Shown piece after piece: positions 1-11,040 of a stretch of 64,000 nt of DNA (within the stretch, counting starts at the first letter, position 1; the number at the start of each line of letters is the position of its first letter). The notes beneath the pieces are model-generated. The model had not been told where the DNA came from, ran no database searches, and worked only from the letters and a program-made list of their open reading frames with translations. Origin of the DNA: Steromphala cineraria (taxonomy: Eukaryota > Mollusca > Gastropoda > Trochida > Trochidae); the NCBI GenBank assembly GCA_916613615.1, contig OU744736.1:9559724-9623723 (forward strand), in the 5' to 3' direction. The position numbers and the translations under genes were made by a program.

Positions 1-1075
1 TTCCACATCTACTGCACTTGTGGGGGTAGATACATTCCCGACGTTGGCAACCTAACTTGTTGAAATTCCAACAAACATTTTCCGTGATACCACGAATTTG
101 AGTGTCATTACCAGAAAATTGCTGCTGAGGGATCATGTATTTAAGCCACAACTCACCATCAATCTTCCCCCACTGCCGCGTCGGGTCCCGTGCCATCCGT
201 TGACGAAACTGCTGGTCGTAGATATACCAGGCGTCACCCCCGAACCGTAAAGCAGCTGTACGGAGCGATTCCATATGTGACAACAAGCCCTGCACGACAT
301 GTATACTGCTGTGCCTGGTAACATAAATGCTAAAGAAAATATGAAAGGCCGATGTCCACGAACCGAGTGTAAGTGGTTTACGTGGCTTATTGGGACGAAA
401 GGTTACTTGCCCAGCTGAATCCGTAACCACCGTCAAGGTGTGTGTCTCATCTTCGCTGTCAGGCGCATTTGGAAGTAGAGTAGCTAACTCCACGTACTCA
501 CCTCGCCAGATTCTCTCTCTCGTTTGTTGTTTAACGTGGGCCCCCAACACTTCCGCCCGGAAGTTGAGGGAAGCCCCTTCTGCTGCCGTCTGATTGGCTA
601 CTGCAGAGTCGGCCTCGTTCTGAAGGGGAATCCCAACAGGAAGAGCGCGGGTATCGAAAACTGGCGGGAAATTTGAATTGCTTACCCCAGTTTGCGCGGG
701 CTTCGATAGGATTGCCAGAACCTGCGAGAGCTGGTTGGATATGCTGTTGGATTGTTGGTGTTGGAAAAGGGGCGGATTTATATCCTGAGAATTTACCTGA
801 GTTTGGGAGTGAACATGGTCCATGACATTCGGAATGGGATTGAGAAGATCTGTAGAATGAATTACCTGTACCTCGGAATTGCTCGCAGTTGACGGGGCAA
901 AAATATTCCCCCTTTGATTGAAATTAGGATTGGTATTAGCAACATGTGTCTCACCTTGATTTGACGTTGTCGTTGACCCACTCGATGAAGGGACGGGTAG
1001 GCCTCCGGTCGCCGCCCGTTTTGCCCCTCCCCGCACCAACTTGTGGTTCAGCGACGCTTTTCTTTTTGGTGGCAT
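1..1075 (-). CDS. Gag-like ORF1 of a DIRS/Ngaro-type tyrosine-recombinase retrotransposon, 3'-truncated by the window edge
   Basis: Reading leftward from the ATG at 1075-1073, the frame stays open for 358 codons and runs off the window, so it has no stop in view. The N-terminus is basic (PKRK at residues 3-6, a possible nuclear signal), followed by a low-complexity Ser/Asn/Gln region to about residue 160. A conserved region begins near IWRGEYVEL and carries Trp283, Trp302 and Trp310 (ELWL). At the C-terminal end a CCCH-type finger is visible: Cys335-x7-Cys343-x4-Cys348-x3-His352, followed by Cys354 and Cys357. This layout matches the nucleic-acid-binding ORF1 that precedes the reverse transcriptase and tyrosine recombinase in DIRS/Ngaro elements (recalled family knowledge). 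The reverse transcriptase and recombinase would lie to the left, outside the window. No stop or frameshift was seen, so the copy may be young. Confidence 0.72.
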   Translation of the reverse strand, partial: MPPKRKASLNHKLVRGGAKRAATGGLPVPSSSGSTTTSNQGETHVANTNPNFNQRGNIFAPSTASNSEVQVIHSTDLLNPIPNVMDHVHSQTQVNSQDINPPLFQHQQSNSISNQLSQVLAILSKPAQTGVSNSNFPPVFDTRALPVGIPLQNEADSAVANQTAAEGASLNFRAEVLGAHVKQQTRERIWRGEYVELATLLPNAPDSEDETHTLTVVTDSAGQVTFRPNKPRKPLTLGSWTSAFHIFFSIYVTRHSSIHVVQGLLSHMESLRTAALRFGGDAWYIYDQQFRQRMARDPTRQWGKIDGELWLKYMIPQQQFSGNDTQIRGITENVCWNFNKLGCQRRECIYPHKCSRCG

Positions 1076-1310
1076 TTCGTGCTTTTCACAAATGTACTTC
1101 GAAAGTAGAAAATGTTACGGAAAACTTGCGTTGAAAGAAAACTTACGAGTAGAGAAATGGGGAGGCTGTCTGAATGAGTGAAGAAGGAATGAAGATGTGT
1201 CGTCATAATATGACGTAGTGGAAGTGACGTAAAGGAAAGCGGAAATGAAGTAAAAGATGAGGTTGAATAAACCGGAATGGGAATGGCAAGGGTGGGGTGC
1301 CCACCGACAA
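1076..1310 (-). other. Probable 5' leader/terminal repeat of the DIRS-like element
   Basis: This stretch lies immediately upstream of the ORF1 ATG on the minus strand and has no long ORF of its own. It is pyrimidine-rich on the minus strand. The element boundary may be near 1290-1310, where the composition changes, but no terminal repeat partner is in the window, so the boundary is a guess. Confidence 0.3.
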
Positions 1311-2120
1311 TAAAGACATTTAGTTCTAGCACTAAATGTAATTATGACTTACTACGGTCGTTAAATTTTAGATTTAGAATGAGTGTAAAGATATTATTCA
1401 GGAGCACATTGCTTTTTCTCACTCAGTTAAGTGATGATAAAGGTTATCGCAACTGTATCCAGATGAAGTGTTAATCTCCACCTCAATCATATACCTCATA
1501 ATAATGGGGTTTATTGAAGTACATATATGACTTCACTTGATTATCAATTTCATAGGACTACCCTTGAACTACAAATACCTAGAGCTGGTGTTTTAAGAGC
1601 ATTCACTAGAAATTATTTATTTCAGAAAGTGAGTCAATATAACTATTATTCCAAGTTGAGCAAGACATTAATGCATTTAACCCTAAGGGAAACGCAATTA
1701 TTTGGGAAAGAAATACTGACATCAGAAATCTTGTTTGTTTTGGTTACACAAAACATTGTGCAAATTAAGATTTTAACTGTCAAATATTTTGGGTTTTTTT
1801 AAGAAACGAGCACACAAATGGGGATAAATGACAACTTTGCTTTATGATATTGAATCTATGAGTATCCTTTTGATTGGATCTGTTTGATTTCAAAGTTGTT
1901 TAACATTTACTATAATCGGTGTTTGATAATGTTTTAGCTATTGCTTTCAGCGAAGTACGATGATGGATGGCAGTTTGTGCTTAACCGTTTTTTTATTTCT
2001 ATTTTATGTTATTAATTCTTATCAATTTAATCGGTTGTGTTTTTTTGTAAAGTAACGGTTAGCTTTTCTAGTTATTCATCATCTTCTGTACTCGAAAGTA
2101 AAATTCCGTCTTGGGGAAAA

Positions 2121-2190
2121 TATATATTGTATCGCCATTGAGCTGTACTGGATCTAAGGCGTTGATGTTAGTATTAGTACTATTATTATG
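2121..2190 (+). repeat. 5'-truncated 3' end of the tRNA-type SINE
   Basis: The segment shares the pattern 'tgtatcgcc.ttga...ctggat.ctaggcgtt...tagtattattatt' with the 3' end of the SINE at 43187-43268. It is therefore read as a severely 5'-truncated copy of that SINE. Confidence 0.5.
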
Positions 2191-3699
2191 TCACATGAAG
2201 GTTTGTTTGCTTTCCTGACAGATTAATTACGACTTCAGATGAAGTAATATTTTGAGGTGGTCCCAACACATCTTCGTAACGTACGTTCGACGATTTTTTA
2301 TTATACCTCATGAGTAAATGATCATTTTTCATAATTTCCCTCTCTATTAATGTAAAAACATTCAAATGTTTAATATGAAGTCATTTTGAATTTATGTTAA
2401 TAAGTCAGCATTGTGCTGGTTAATTTTGGTAAATTCTTATTACATTTTGTAACATTGAATACAATTTGTTTAGGACTTTAGTTCATACACCTTTAGTTTG
2501 TGATGGTTTTTAGCGAATAGAAATCAGCATGTGACAATCTATAACAAATCTATATCAACGGATAAAAGCACGAGAAAGCTCCCATACAATGTTAAGTAAA
2601 ATTAGTTAATTAATTCATTGTGAAGGTAAAAAAGACTGGCACACCGGTATTGAGCTCGGAAAGCAAAAATGATGTTGGATGTGCTGAACCTTCTTCTTAG
2701 GAAATTCTTTCCCGATTTTAACATCTTGAATAGGCCTCTTGAAATAATTGATTTAGTTCTTAATATTTCACATAAAATATATCATGTCATTCACCTATTC
2801 AATATCATTGTTTCCCTGGTATATAAAATAAAAGTATTGTCTTGTTTGTCATGTACGACATGGTATGCCCATGTTTTCTGCAAACGTGATAAATTTGAAA
2901 TTATTCAAAGCACGATACTTTCATTGTCACAAAACAAATGGGTTCATGAAAACTGTAATAGAATTCATCAGCTTGTTTGAATGTTGAATATGTCATGTAG
3001 GTAGCTCAGACAAAGGGATATTATTGTCAAAGTCAGATATTCATTCAATTATTATTTCTTCCAACATGATACACACTCTGCAGATGGTAGCATTACATTG
3101 ATTGACAGATTTACAATATTTATATTCACTTAAGTTATATAACATTCATAACTACATTATTTTGGTTTGCTGCATATTCATGTTGATAAAATCCTTTCAT
3201 GAATAATTCTTTGAAGTTACAGAAGATTGATAGAAACATCAATTTTATTTTGACGAATCGAAAATCAGTCACAAAATGTAAGATATATTTTGAACATGTA
3301 CTTTCTGTTCACTTCATAATGCTATGTGTGTGTTCCTTCTCACAGTAGCCTGGCAGACGGTGACACTCATAACACGTTGAGGGGGAAATTGCTGTCTTTT
3401 TATTCATAGTTTCTGTGTCTGCATAATTTGATTCACTTTCAAATTCACTAGCTTATATTCAACCAACTGTTAATGTCTGAAATCCACTCACCCCTGTAGT
3501 TAGATTTAAACTTTATTGAAACAATTCCTCAAATTCAATTAGCCGACTTTGACCATTGTTTTTTTATCAATGTGAAAACATGGATTTATATATGAAAAAA
3601 TATTTCTATGCTTATGAGCCAGTCAGCTACAAAGTATGCATCAACTAAACAACTGTGCATACATTAAATATTACTACATTTAGACAACATAACTAGCGG

Positions 3700-3960
3700 T
3701 GCCTACACTGCTGTCAGAGGCTTTAGCTAGTTAATCAGACACAGTTGACATTAAGTACTTGACCCTAATTCAAATGGACGTAAGTTCAGACAAAGTTACT
3801 AAAGAATCTGTGGGCTAACTGATGTCAAGTTGACCAGAGTTGACAGATCAATGAAGCCCAGTTCCTTGTTACAAGCTCAAGCTTAGCTGATCATTAAATG
3901 AGATTATCAAACTAGGCTGGCTGTTAATCAAAGCTGTTTTTACATGGGAGTTAATGTCGC
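3700..3960 (-). repeat. Dispersed repeat family D, copy 1
   Basis: The reverse complement of this stretch shares ordered blocks with 22645-23100 and 28005-28255: 'agctttgattaacaa', 'gtaatctcattt', 'gcttgagcttgtaac', 'aaggaactgggc', 'caagtactt'. No coding capacity was found and the termini are not defined. Confidence 0.5.
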
Positions 3961-4152
3961 CATAAGTTACTTTACAAATTAAGACAGGCATACTGGAGTA
4001 AAATGATTATTTCAACATTTTGCTTTTGCTATGTATAAAAAAAGAGATCAGACTCCTGTTTCATATATGTACAAAGTGTTTCTACTACCAGGAGTTCTTT
4101 ATGCATTTATTGGTTGAGTTATAAAACTAAAACATCGACATATCAAAATATT

Positions 4153-5096
4153 TACAAAACATAAAGGATTTTATTTTTATCTCAATAAACACCAATAAAC
4201 ACAAAAATCTAAAGAACTCTCAATGTTCTTGTCAAATATGTACTATGTGAGTAAAGCTGACAAGAGTTTGAGAGATATTCATTACATTTAAAACTCGTAA
4301 CTTAGTAGACAGTGTCTAGCGGCCAATGGAGTGTCCATTGAGCAATTGGATCTATCTATAGTCGTGCAGTGTCATCGAACAGAGTTTTAAGTATTCAGGA
4401 CACTGATAGGAAGTGGATAGAAGAATTGAAACGTCTCAGAGAGCACTCAATTACACCATCTCTGTAGACAGTCGAGTTGATTACAAGGTAAGTTCATAGA
4501 TATTCTCTCAACAACCAAGTTCTTGACACACTCAAATCTGTTAATTCATGCCAAGAGACAAACACAATATTTAAGCAAGAGTGGGGTCATAATGCAAGAG
4601 ATTGTTTGTCATTAAAACGTTAATAAAACATAAAGGATTTTATTTTTATCTCAATAAACTCCAATAAACTACACAAAATCTAAAGAACTTGCAATGTGCT
4701 TGTTAAATATGTACTATGTGAGTAAAGCCGACAAGAGTTTGAGAGATATTCATTACATTTAAAACTCGTAACTTAGTAGACAGTGTCTAGCGGCCAATGG
4801 AGTGTCCATTGAGCAATTGGATCTATCTATAGTCGTGCAGTGTCATCGAACAGAGTTTTAAGTATTCAGGACACTGATAGGAAGTGGATAGAAGAATTGA
4901 AACGTCTCAGACAGCACTCAATTACACCATCTCTGTAGAAAGTCGAGTTGATTACAGGGTAAGTTCATAGATATTCTCTCAACAAACCAAACTCTTAACA
5001 TGTTCAAATCTGTTTATTCAAGCAAAGGGACAAAAAGAATGGTGAAGCAAGAGTAGACACATAATACAAGAGATTGTTTTGTCATTAAAACGTTAA
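4153..5096 (+). repeat. Direct tandem duplication, two copies of about 469 bp
   Basis: Copy 1 spans about 4153-4621 and copy 2 about 4622-5096. They match nearly base for base over more than 330 bp, from 'acataaaggatttta' to 'gtaagttcatagata', and then diverge moderately. Each copy contains a consensus splice donor (gtaagt) at about 4488 and 4959, and each starts its conserved core in the same 'gtcgtgcagtgtcatcg' context. The conserved donors suggest duplicated 5' non-coding exons, but no ORF of note lies within. Confidence 0.75.
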
Positions 5097-5109
5097 TAAA
5101 AGTGCCTAG

Positions 5110-7660
5110 CAAGAAATATGGATGACTAAAAAGTTACACATCAACGTTATGTGATATACATTTTTCAGTCTTGATTCATGTCACTTAAAATACCTCTTCA
5201 AAACCTCAGCAGATCAGACTGACATGGTTTGAAACGCCAATGATTACAAGGGATAACTGCGTCAGTGTTCAAAAAAGAATGCAGCTACCCTCAACTCCAA
5301 CAGCATACATCCATTTATAAGGTAAGTTGAAGGATTCAACAAATTGGGACCGGGCTGGTGATAAACAGGAGTCTCAAGAGTTACCCAGATGGTGTCTAAC
5401 CTAAGTCTTATACGTCCAACCAGTTAGAATAAATTAGGCACCTTAATAAAAACCATTTTGCACTTGCACTACTTGTAAAAAGAGGATCTCATCCTAGTGT
5501 CTTCTGATATCAAATACATTATTACAGGTTGATAAAAGTAACAAATATCTGGGCTTGTTGAGGATATTTTCTTTTAAACAACGAGTAATTATTGTCCACA
5601 ATGCAATCAGTTATCAATATGTGTGCATAAAAGCTTACATCTCTTAAGATTTCACTGCCCTACATAATTCGGACTAATCAAGTTTATTTAAAAACAAAGA
5701 AAATGTGACATTTACGTAATACAAAAAAGATAAGTCCATGAATCCAAAGCCATACGTTCCAAGTTACACAATCAAATCAATATCAATGTTTGATAATATA
5801 CCGATGCACGTATTAACTAAAGATAAAGTACAGGTTTACACAGGTATAAAAAGAGAGAGATTCTTTATTTTCCCCAGTAAAAAAAAACAGAATACAAATA
5901 CATTATAAATGGATATTTACAATATTTACGTAGTAAGTAATTTCATGGGTACAAAATATTCATTCAGTGTAACAGTTAAGGAGATATGGTTAAAGCTCAT
6001 AAGCATATAGTGAAAAGCGTAAAAGAATACTTTCATACAGTGAGGACTCTTTCAAAAAATAACAAAATTGTGTTCTTGCTCTGAAGAGAAATTAAAGCAT
6101 GTCTCCTTGCATTTCAAAAATGGCATAAGTTTCAAAATCATATGTAAGGAATTGGTGATTCAACATTATAGGGATGTTTGGCAATAACTTAACCCTCCTA
6201 TTTGGAACAGAAGGTTAATGTGCAGCATCTTACACGTGGAGTGCTCAAATCAAAGAACGACAAGGGTGTCAATTAACAGCTGTTGCTTATCATATCAAAT
6301 TCCGTGTCTCATTTGTGGTTGTCAACCTGGCAGATGGTTAAAGTAATATTGTCATGTACAATCCCAAATTGTGCTTTTATGGAGCTTAATGAGAGCTCCC
6401 GAGGTCATAAAAACAAGTTTAATATCTGATAATGACTAAAAGAAGCTGACAGAAAACAACATGTTTGTTCTGCTCAGGGGAAACCTGAATCCAATTGATG
6501 TCAAATCTAACAAAGAAATATCACTAACCTAATATCTCTAAGCGATTCCAGAAAGAAAGATTTTAATAACATATCCCTTGACATTTATTTCAAGACAGGC
6601 GAACCATTGTATTGAAATCCAAAATAACAAGCTTGAAAAACTAAATTCATCATTTTATTAAACAACGAAGTTTGTTTTTAAAATAGTGCTATTTATGAGA
6701 CAATAACGACAATGATAGTACATATCATTGGAAAAAGTTATACTCACTTGATGAAAGAATACAAATAGATTTTCTTTATTAATTTGCTACCGATAATATT
6801 GTACAGGACTAAATAAAATTGTTTATTTATTATTTCTGTATTGCATAACTTCATCACCGGTTTTTTTAACAGAACTGTTTAGAATCAGAATAATTACTTT
6901 GACTTTTGATAATTAAATTTGATGAATGTCATTGATTCAGTGCATTATTGGCTTCCCAAATATTATTATATCATAACCTATGTATTTTTTACAACAACTT
7001 TGACTGCCTAAATTTTGTCAACTTCGAAGGTTTTGTAGTTTGATGTGCAAAATACCATATCTTCAAAATGCCAATCCAACAACTTTTGACATTGAATATT
7101 GAAATAAACAAGAAAATACCGGATAAACCTAAATTAAGTCAAGAAACCATTGATTGCTTCCACCTTGTTTTAAAATTCTATTGAAAAAACAATTTAAAGT
7201 TTCTTCTGTAACCTTAAATTCTTAAGTTCAATTTCATAAGATTTCCTGAGGGCCTATCAAGATCTGTCGCAGTGGTCTAAAGAACAGGATATGTCGAGGA
7301 GGCTTAATTAAGATAGTCGTTGTGGTTGATACAAATTATGCTTAAAGGAATGTTTTAATTTAACATTTTATAACAATTTATATTTGTTGCCACTGATAGG
7401 ATAGTATGATCATTCAATTTTTCTTTGATTTCAAAGAAATTGCGATATGTTTCAAAACAGTAATTTTAACGAAAAAACTGTAAGGTTTTCATTTGTATAT
7501 ATCACTCTCCTTCTGATCAGTTTCAAATGAGCGTTTATGACAATTAAGCATTTCTAATAACAAAAAAAGTTATTTGTAAATGGTCTCACGCTTTTACGTC
7601 AAAAAGGTTACCTTTAGTTTGGCATATTCAAAGATATATGTTAGTTGAACAGAATATATA
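5110..7660. other. Intergenic AT-rich DNA, no gene seen
   Basis: A further donor-like gtaagt lies at about 5323, following 'catttataag'. Otherwise there is no coding signal and no clear repeat. Confidence 0.4.
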
Positions 7661-7662
7661 TA

Positions 7663-8752
7663 AAAAAATAGAGCCATTGGCTCTGTAGCTCATCAGGCTT
7701 CATCATCAATTATGCTGTAGAGTGTGGTCAATGTGATCCCCTTTGTAGAGGTCACAGGGTCACCATTCATAAAATTCAGTATATAGGCGACAAGTTTCAG
7801 TTTTCTAGGCCTTTACTTCTGATGAAGAAGATGAAAATAGATTTGAAGGACGTTCCTGTTGCCTTTATAAGGGGCAACAGGGTCACCAAAGCTACAATTC
7901 ATAATCATCACTAGTCAAGGAGTCTGTACACAAAGTTGCAGCTTTCTAGGCCTTGTACTTCTGGAGAAGAAGATGAAAATAGGTTTTTAGGGCGTGGCCC
8001 GTGGCGCTTATTAGGGGTCACAGGGCCACCAAAGCTACAATTTATAATCCTCACTAGTCAAGGAGTCTGTACACAAAGTTTCAACTTTCTAGGCCTTATG
8101 CTTCTGGAGAAGATGATGAAAATAGGTTTTTAGGGCGTGGCCCGTGGCCCTTATTAGGGGTCACAGGGCCACCAAAGCTACAATTTATAATCCTCACTAG
8201 TCAAGGAGTCTGTACACAAAGTTTCAACTTTCTAGGACTTATGCTTCTGGATAAGAAGATGAAAATAGGTTTTTAGGGCGTGACCCCTGTGGCCCTTATA
8301 AGGGCCACAGGGCAACTAAAGCTACAATTTTTAATCCTCACTAGTCAAGGAGTCTGTACACCAAGTTTTAGCTTTCTAGGCCTTTTGGTTCTGGAGAAGA
8401 AGATGAAAATAGGTTTTAAGGGCTTGGCCCCTGTGGCCCTTATTAGGGGCCACAGGGCCACGAAAGCTACAATTTATAATCCTCACTAGTCAAGGAGTCT
8501 GTACACAAGGTTTTAGCTTTCTAGGCCTTATGCTTCTGGATAAGAAGATGAAAATATGTTTTTAGGGCGTGGCCCCTGTTGGCCTTATTAGGGGCCATAG
8601 GGCCACGAAAGCTACAATTTTTAATCCTCACTAGTCAAGGAGTCTGTACACCAAGTTTAAGCTTTCTAGGCCTTATGGTTCTGGAGAAGAAGTCGAAATT
8701 CCACAAAGTTTACGCCCATAAGCCCATCGGGCCTTACAGGCCAGATTAGCTA
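7663..8752 (+). mobile_element. Minisatellite-bearing mobile element, 145-bp family, copy 1
   Basis: The left end has the hairpin agagccattggctct followed by 'gtagctcatcaggc'. The right end has 'cccatcgggccttacaggcc' followed by 'agattagctaa'. About six diverged units of 144-148 bp lie between. Each unit runs through 'caaggagtctgtacacaaag', 'ttctaggcctta', 'ctggagaagaagatgaaaat', 'agggcgtggcc' and 'cacagggccacc'. The right end lacks the ggac/ggat microsatellite and the 'gccatgcc' segment present in the copy at 53.9-55.9 kb, so it carries an internal deletion at 'tttac/gccc'. No protein is encoded, so the element is non-autonomous. Confidence 0.8.
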
Positions 8753-9098
8753 ACGATATACCACGGAAACAATGAAACTATAAGAAATATATTCAAGTGC
8801 AGTCTTACACTAACTGTAAGTCCTTGACGAATCGCCTGTCATGAATAAAGGCAGGGTCAAAGTCCTATCTGAATTAAATCATCAACCGAATAATAACTAG
8901 GTTAATATTTTGTTAAACACTTTTAAATATACATATAAATTTACCCTTTAACTGTAATTAACCACCTGGCTTGAATGTTTGCCTTAATCAGCTTAATCAG
9001 GTCAATTCAGTGTTTGAAATCTATCATCGCCCTGCTAGGGTATGCATTTATACATATCAATTTGTCATTTTACACATCAAAATCACTTTTGCTTGCAG

Positions 9099-9243
9099 GA
9101 AGAGAGTACTCTCGTACCATCGTCACGTTCCAGACATTGATATAGACGAATACGAACTACTTAACAATCTCTTCAACAACAAGATTCATGCTGTGATAAG
9201 GTCAAGAGACTTTCGTCATTTCAGGTGTAATAAGTGTAAGTAG
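9099..9243 (+). CDS. Putative terminal coding exon, unknown gene
   Basis: A good acceptor (polypyrimidine tract, then gcttgcag) precedes an open frame that needs one upstream base, then 47 sense codons ending in TAG at 9241-9243. The peptide begins KRVLSYHRHVPDID and ends RCNKCK. It contains an acidic stretch and a basic C-terminus with two Cys. An aataaa signal occurs at about 9396. No partner exon was identified. The duplicated donors at about 4488, 4959 and 5323 could feed it, but that is speculation. The family is not recognised. Confidence 0.3.
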
Positions 9244-9429
9244 AAGTGTAATTGTACACCTCCACCATTGGCGTTGATAAGGAGAAATGAAAGAAAATCT
9301 CTTCCTTTGAAGTTACCATTGATAGCAATTGCTCAGAGGCGTATATCTTATGTCTTTAACTTGAATATGAATATGAATTAACATGAAGAAATATGAATAA
9401 ATGATAGCTAGTGACGCTTGTCCAATTCA

Positions 9430-10247
9430 CATTTTGGCTTCGGAGGTCCTGATTTTTCATGAATACAATTTTGTTAGCGTAGCAGTCATGACTCAATTAA
9501 AAGCGTCTGGGGTGTTAAATCGATCAGATTTCACAATGTTTTGATGAAAATACTCTCTTAATTTACTATGATCGTTGTTTGAGACTCTTACTTGCCATAT
9601 TATTTACGATATTTTTATGCGAGGATTAGTGAATTTCTTTTATATTTCTATATTTTCATTTTATCTGAGGTTGTAGTCATTTGTACCGAGTGTTATCCTC
9701 AGCAAGTTCTGAAAATGTCAATAAAGACAAGCTGGCATCATGTTCACACTTAGCAACAAGTCTTGAAACATACGTTAAGTTACTAAAATTAGCTTCGAAA
9801 CGAAGTGAGCGTAATTAGCAAGTTTCAGTGCTCTGAACTATGCTCGGAATTGTGCTTTAATAGAATCTATTCATCCATGTTAATCTACATAAGTGAACGT
9901 TTTTAGAGCGTGGCAGTCATGACTCATTTAAGTGTTTCTGAGATGTTAAATCGATCAGATTACATAATGTAGTGAATACACTTCCTTAATTTGTTTGTTA
10001 CTTTCCGTACTATGTTGATACTAGACCATTTTAAATAGATTTTGTTACCGGGTAATACATCAATATTATTATATCAGGATTGTTTCGAAAGATGTTGACA
10101 TAGTCATTTTATTGTACTGTGTATCTATTATTAGCCAGGTCTGTAAGTGTCAATGTCAACACATAACAGCAAGCATCGTTACATACTGAAGTTATAATTG
10201 ACAAGCTGCAGTGCTCTGAAATTAGCTGTGAATTTTACTATTATATG
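9430..10247 (+). repeat. Diverged tandem duplication, about 430-bp unit
   Basis: Blocks at about 9470-9580 ('gcagtcatgactca', 'gttaaatcgatcagatt') recur at about 9905-10000. Blocks at about 9660-9860 ('tagtcattt', 'aagctggcatc', 'cagtgctctgaa') recur at about 10100-10220 in the same order. The two copies are substantially diverged. MITE family A abuts the right end. Confidence 0.55.
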
Positions 10248-10582
10248 CATTCTCTCCCCACAGAGGCAGATAAAGTCATGTTGATTTAGCCTCCATTTGT
10301 GGGATGGAATGGGAGATGCCTGATTGGAGGCAATCAAAGTTAGTTGTGCAATCAGCGACGCTGTTCTTAAATCATCGTTTTGGCTACTGAATCAAGGCAA
10401 AAGCATTATGATATGAACCACCCTTTCCATGCGAGAAGCGTTGTCATTTGATAAAGAAATTCAGATGGATTGTGATGCGGGTTTTTTTCCGCCAGGGGAA
10501 ACTGCCGGAACCCACGGATTTCTGCGTATTAGAACAGAGGCTAAATCAACATGACTTGATATGCCTCTGTGGTGAGAGAATG
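10248..10582 (+). mobile_element. MITE family A, copy 1
   Basis: Terminal inverted repeats begin cattctctccccacagaggc on the left and end in the complement, gcctctgtggtgagagaatg. The 9-bp flanks, tattatatg and tattatcag, agree at 7 of 9 positions and look like a decayed target-site duplication. Length is 335 bp, with no coding capacity. Confidence 0.75.
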
Positions 10583-10983
10583 TATTATCAGATGCTTTTC
10601 ATTCATGTTAAGCGCTCATAACCTACAACGTTTTAAGAGCCTTGGGAACCTTTTAACTGACAAAATCAATAAGATCTTTAACGTGAGACCATTGGAACTG
10701 TGTAATACATATGACATCATTGTCAAATTCAACATAAACGTTGGTGATAGAAACTGATAGATTGAGTGATTAGATACAATATCAAGGGAAGCGAGTTCAA
10801 CAAGGTCAGTCCTCTGAGATAAGATGGGAATTATGAAATACTTGGAGCTTTCTGTCAGTTTAATGAATCCCAATAAAGTTGGATTTAAGTAGTTGATTCA
10901 GCTTCCTAAGCGTCCTAACTTCAAGAAAAAAAGATGTTACAGATGTTTATCCATTGAAGAAGGGTTTGCGAATAAGCAACATT

Positions 10984-11001
10984 TGTGTGTGTGTGTGTGT
11001 G

Positions 11002-11039
<38 letters not shown>
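10984..11039 (+). repeat. (GT)n microsatellite
   Basis: Around 27 GT dinucleotides are interrupted once by gc. The repeat creates spurious Val/Cys-rich ORFs. Confidence 0.95.

Positions 11040-11040
<1 letters not shown>

Larger units (their letters stand above)
1311..4150. other. AT-rich intergenic DNA, no gene seen
   Basis: Only short chance ORFs occur here. Exceptions annotated separately are a SINE 3' fragment at 2121-2190 and a dispersed repeat at about 3700-3960. Confidence 0.5.

Noticed and set aside
133..593. Short ORFs on both strands at the left edge
   Set aside because: They are shadows of the edge-truncated gag frame at 1-1075 (-), which is the one with recognisable motifs.
7936..8489. 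ORFs repeating TGPPKLQFIILTSQGVCTQSF-type peptides
   Set aside because: They are translations of the 145-bp minisatellite and reflect its repeat sequence rather than a gene.
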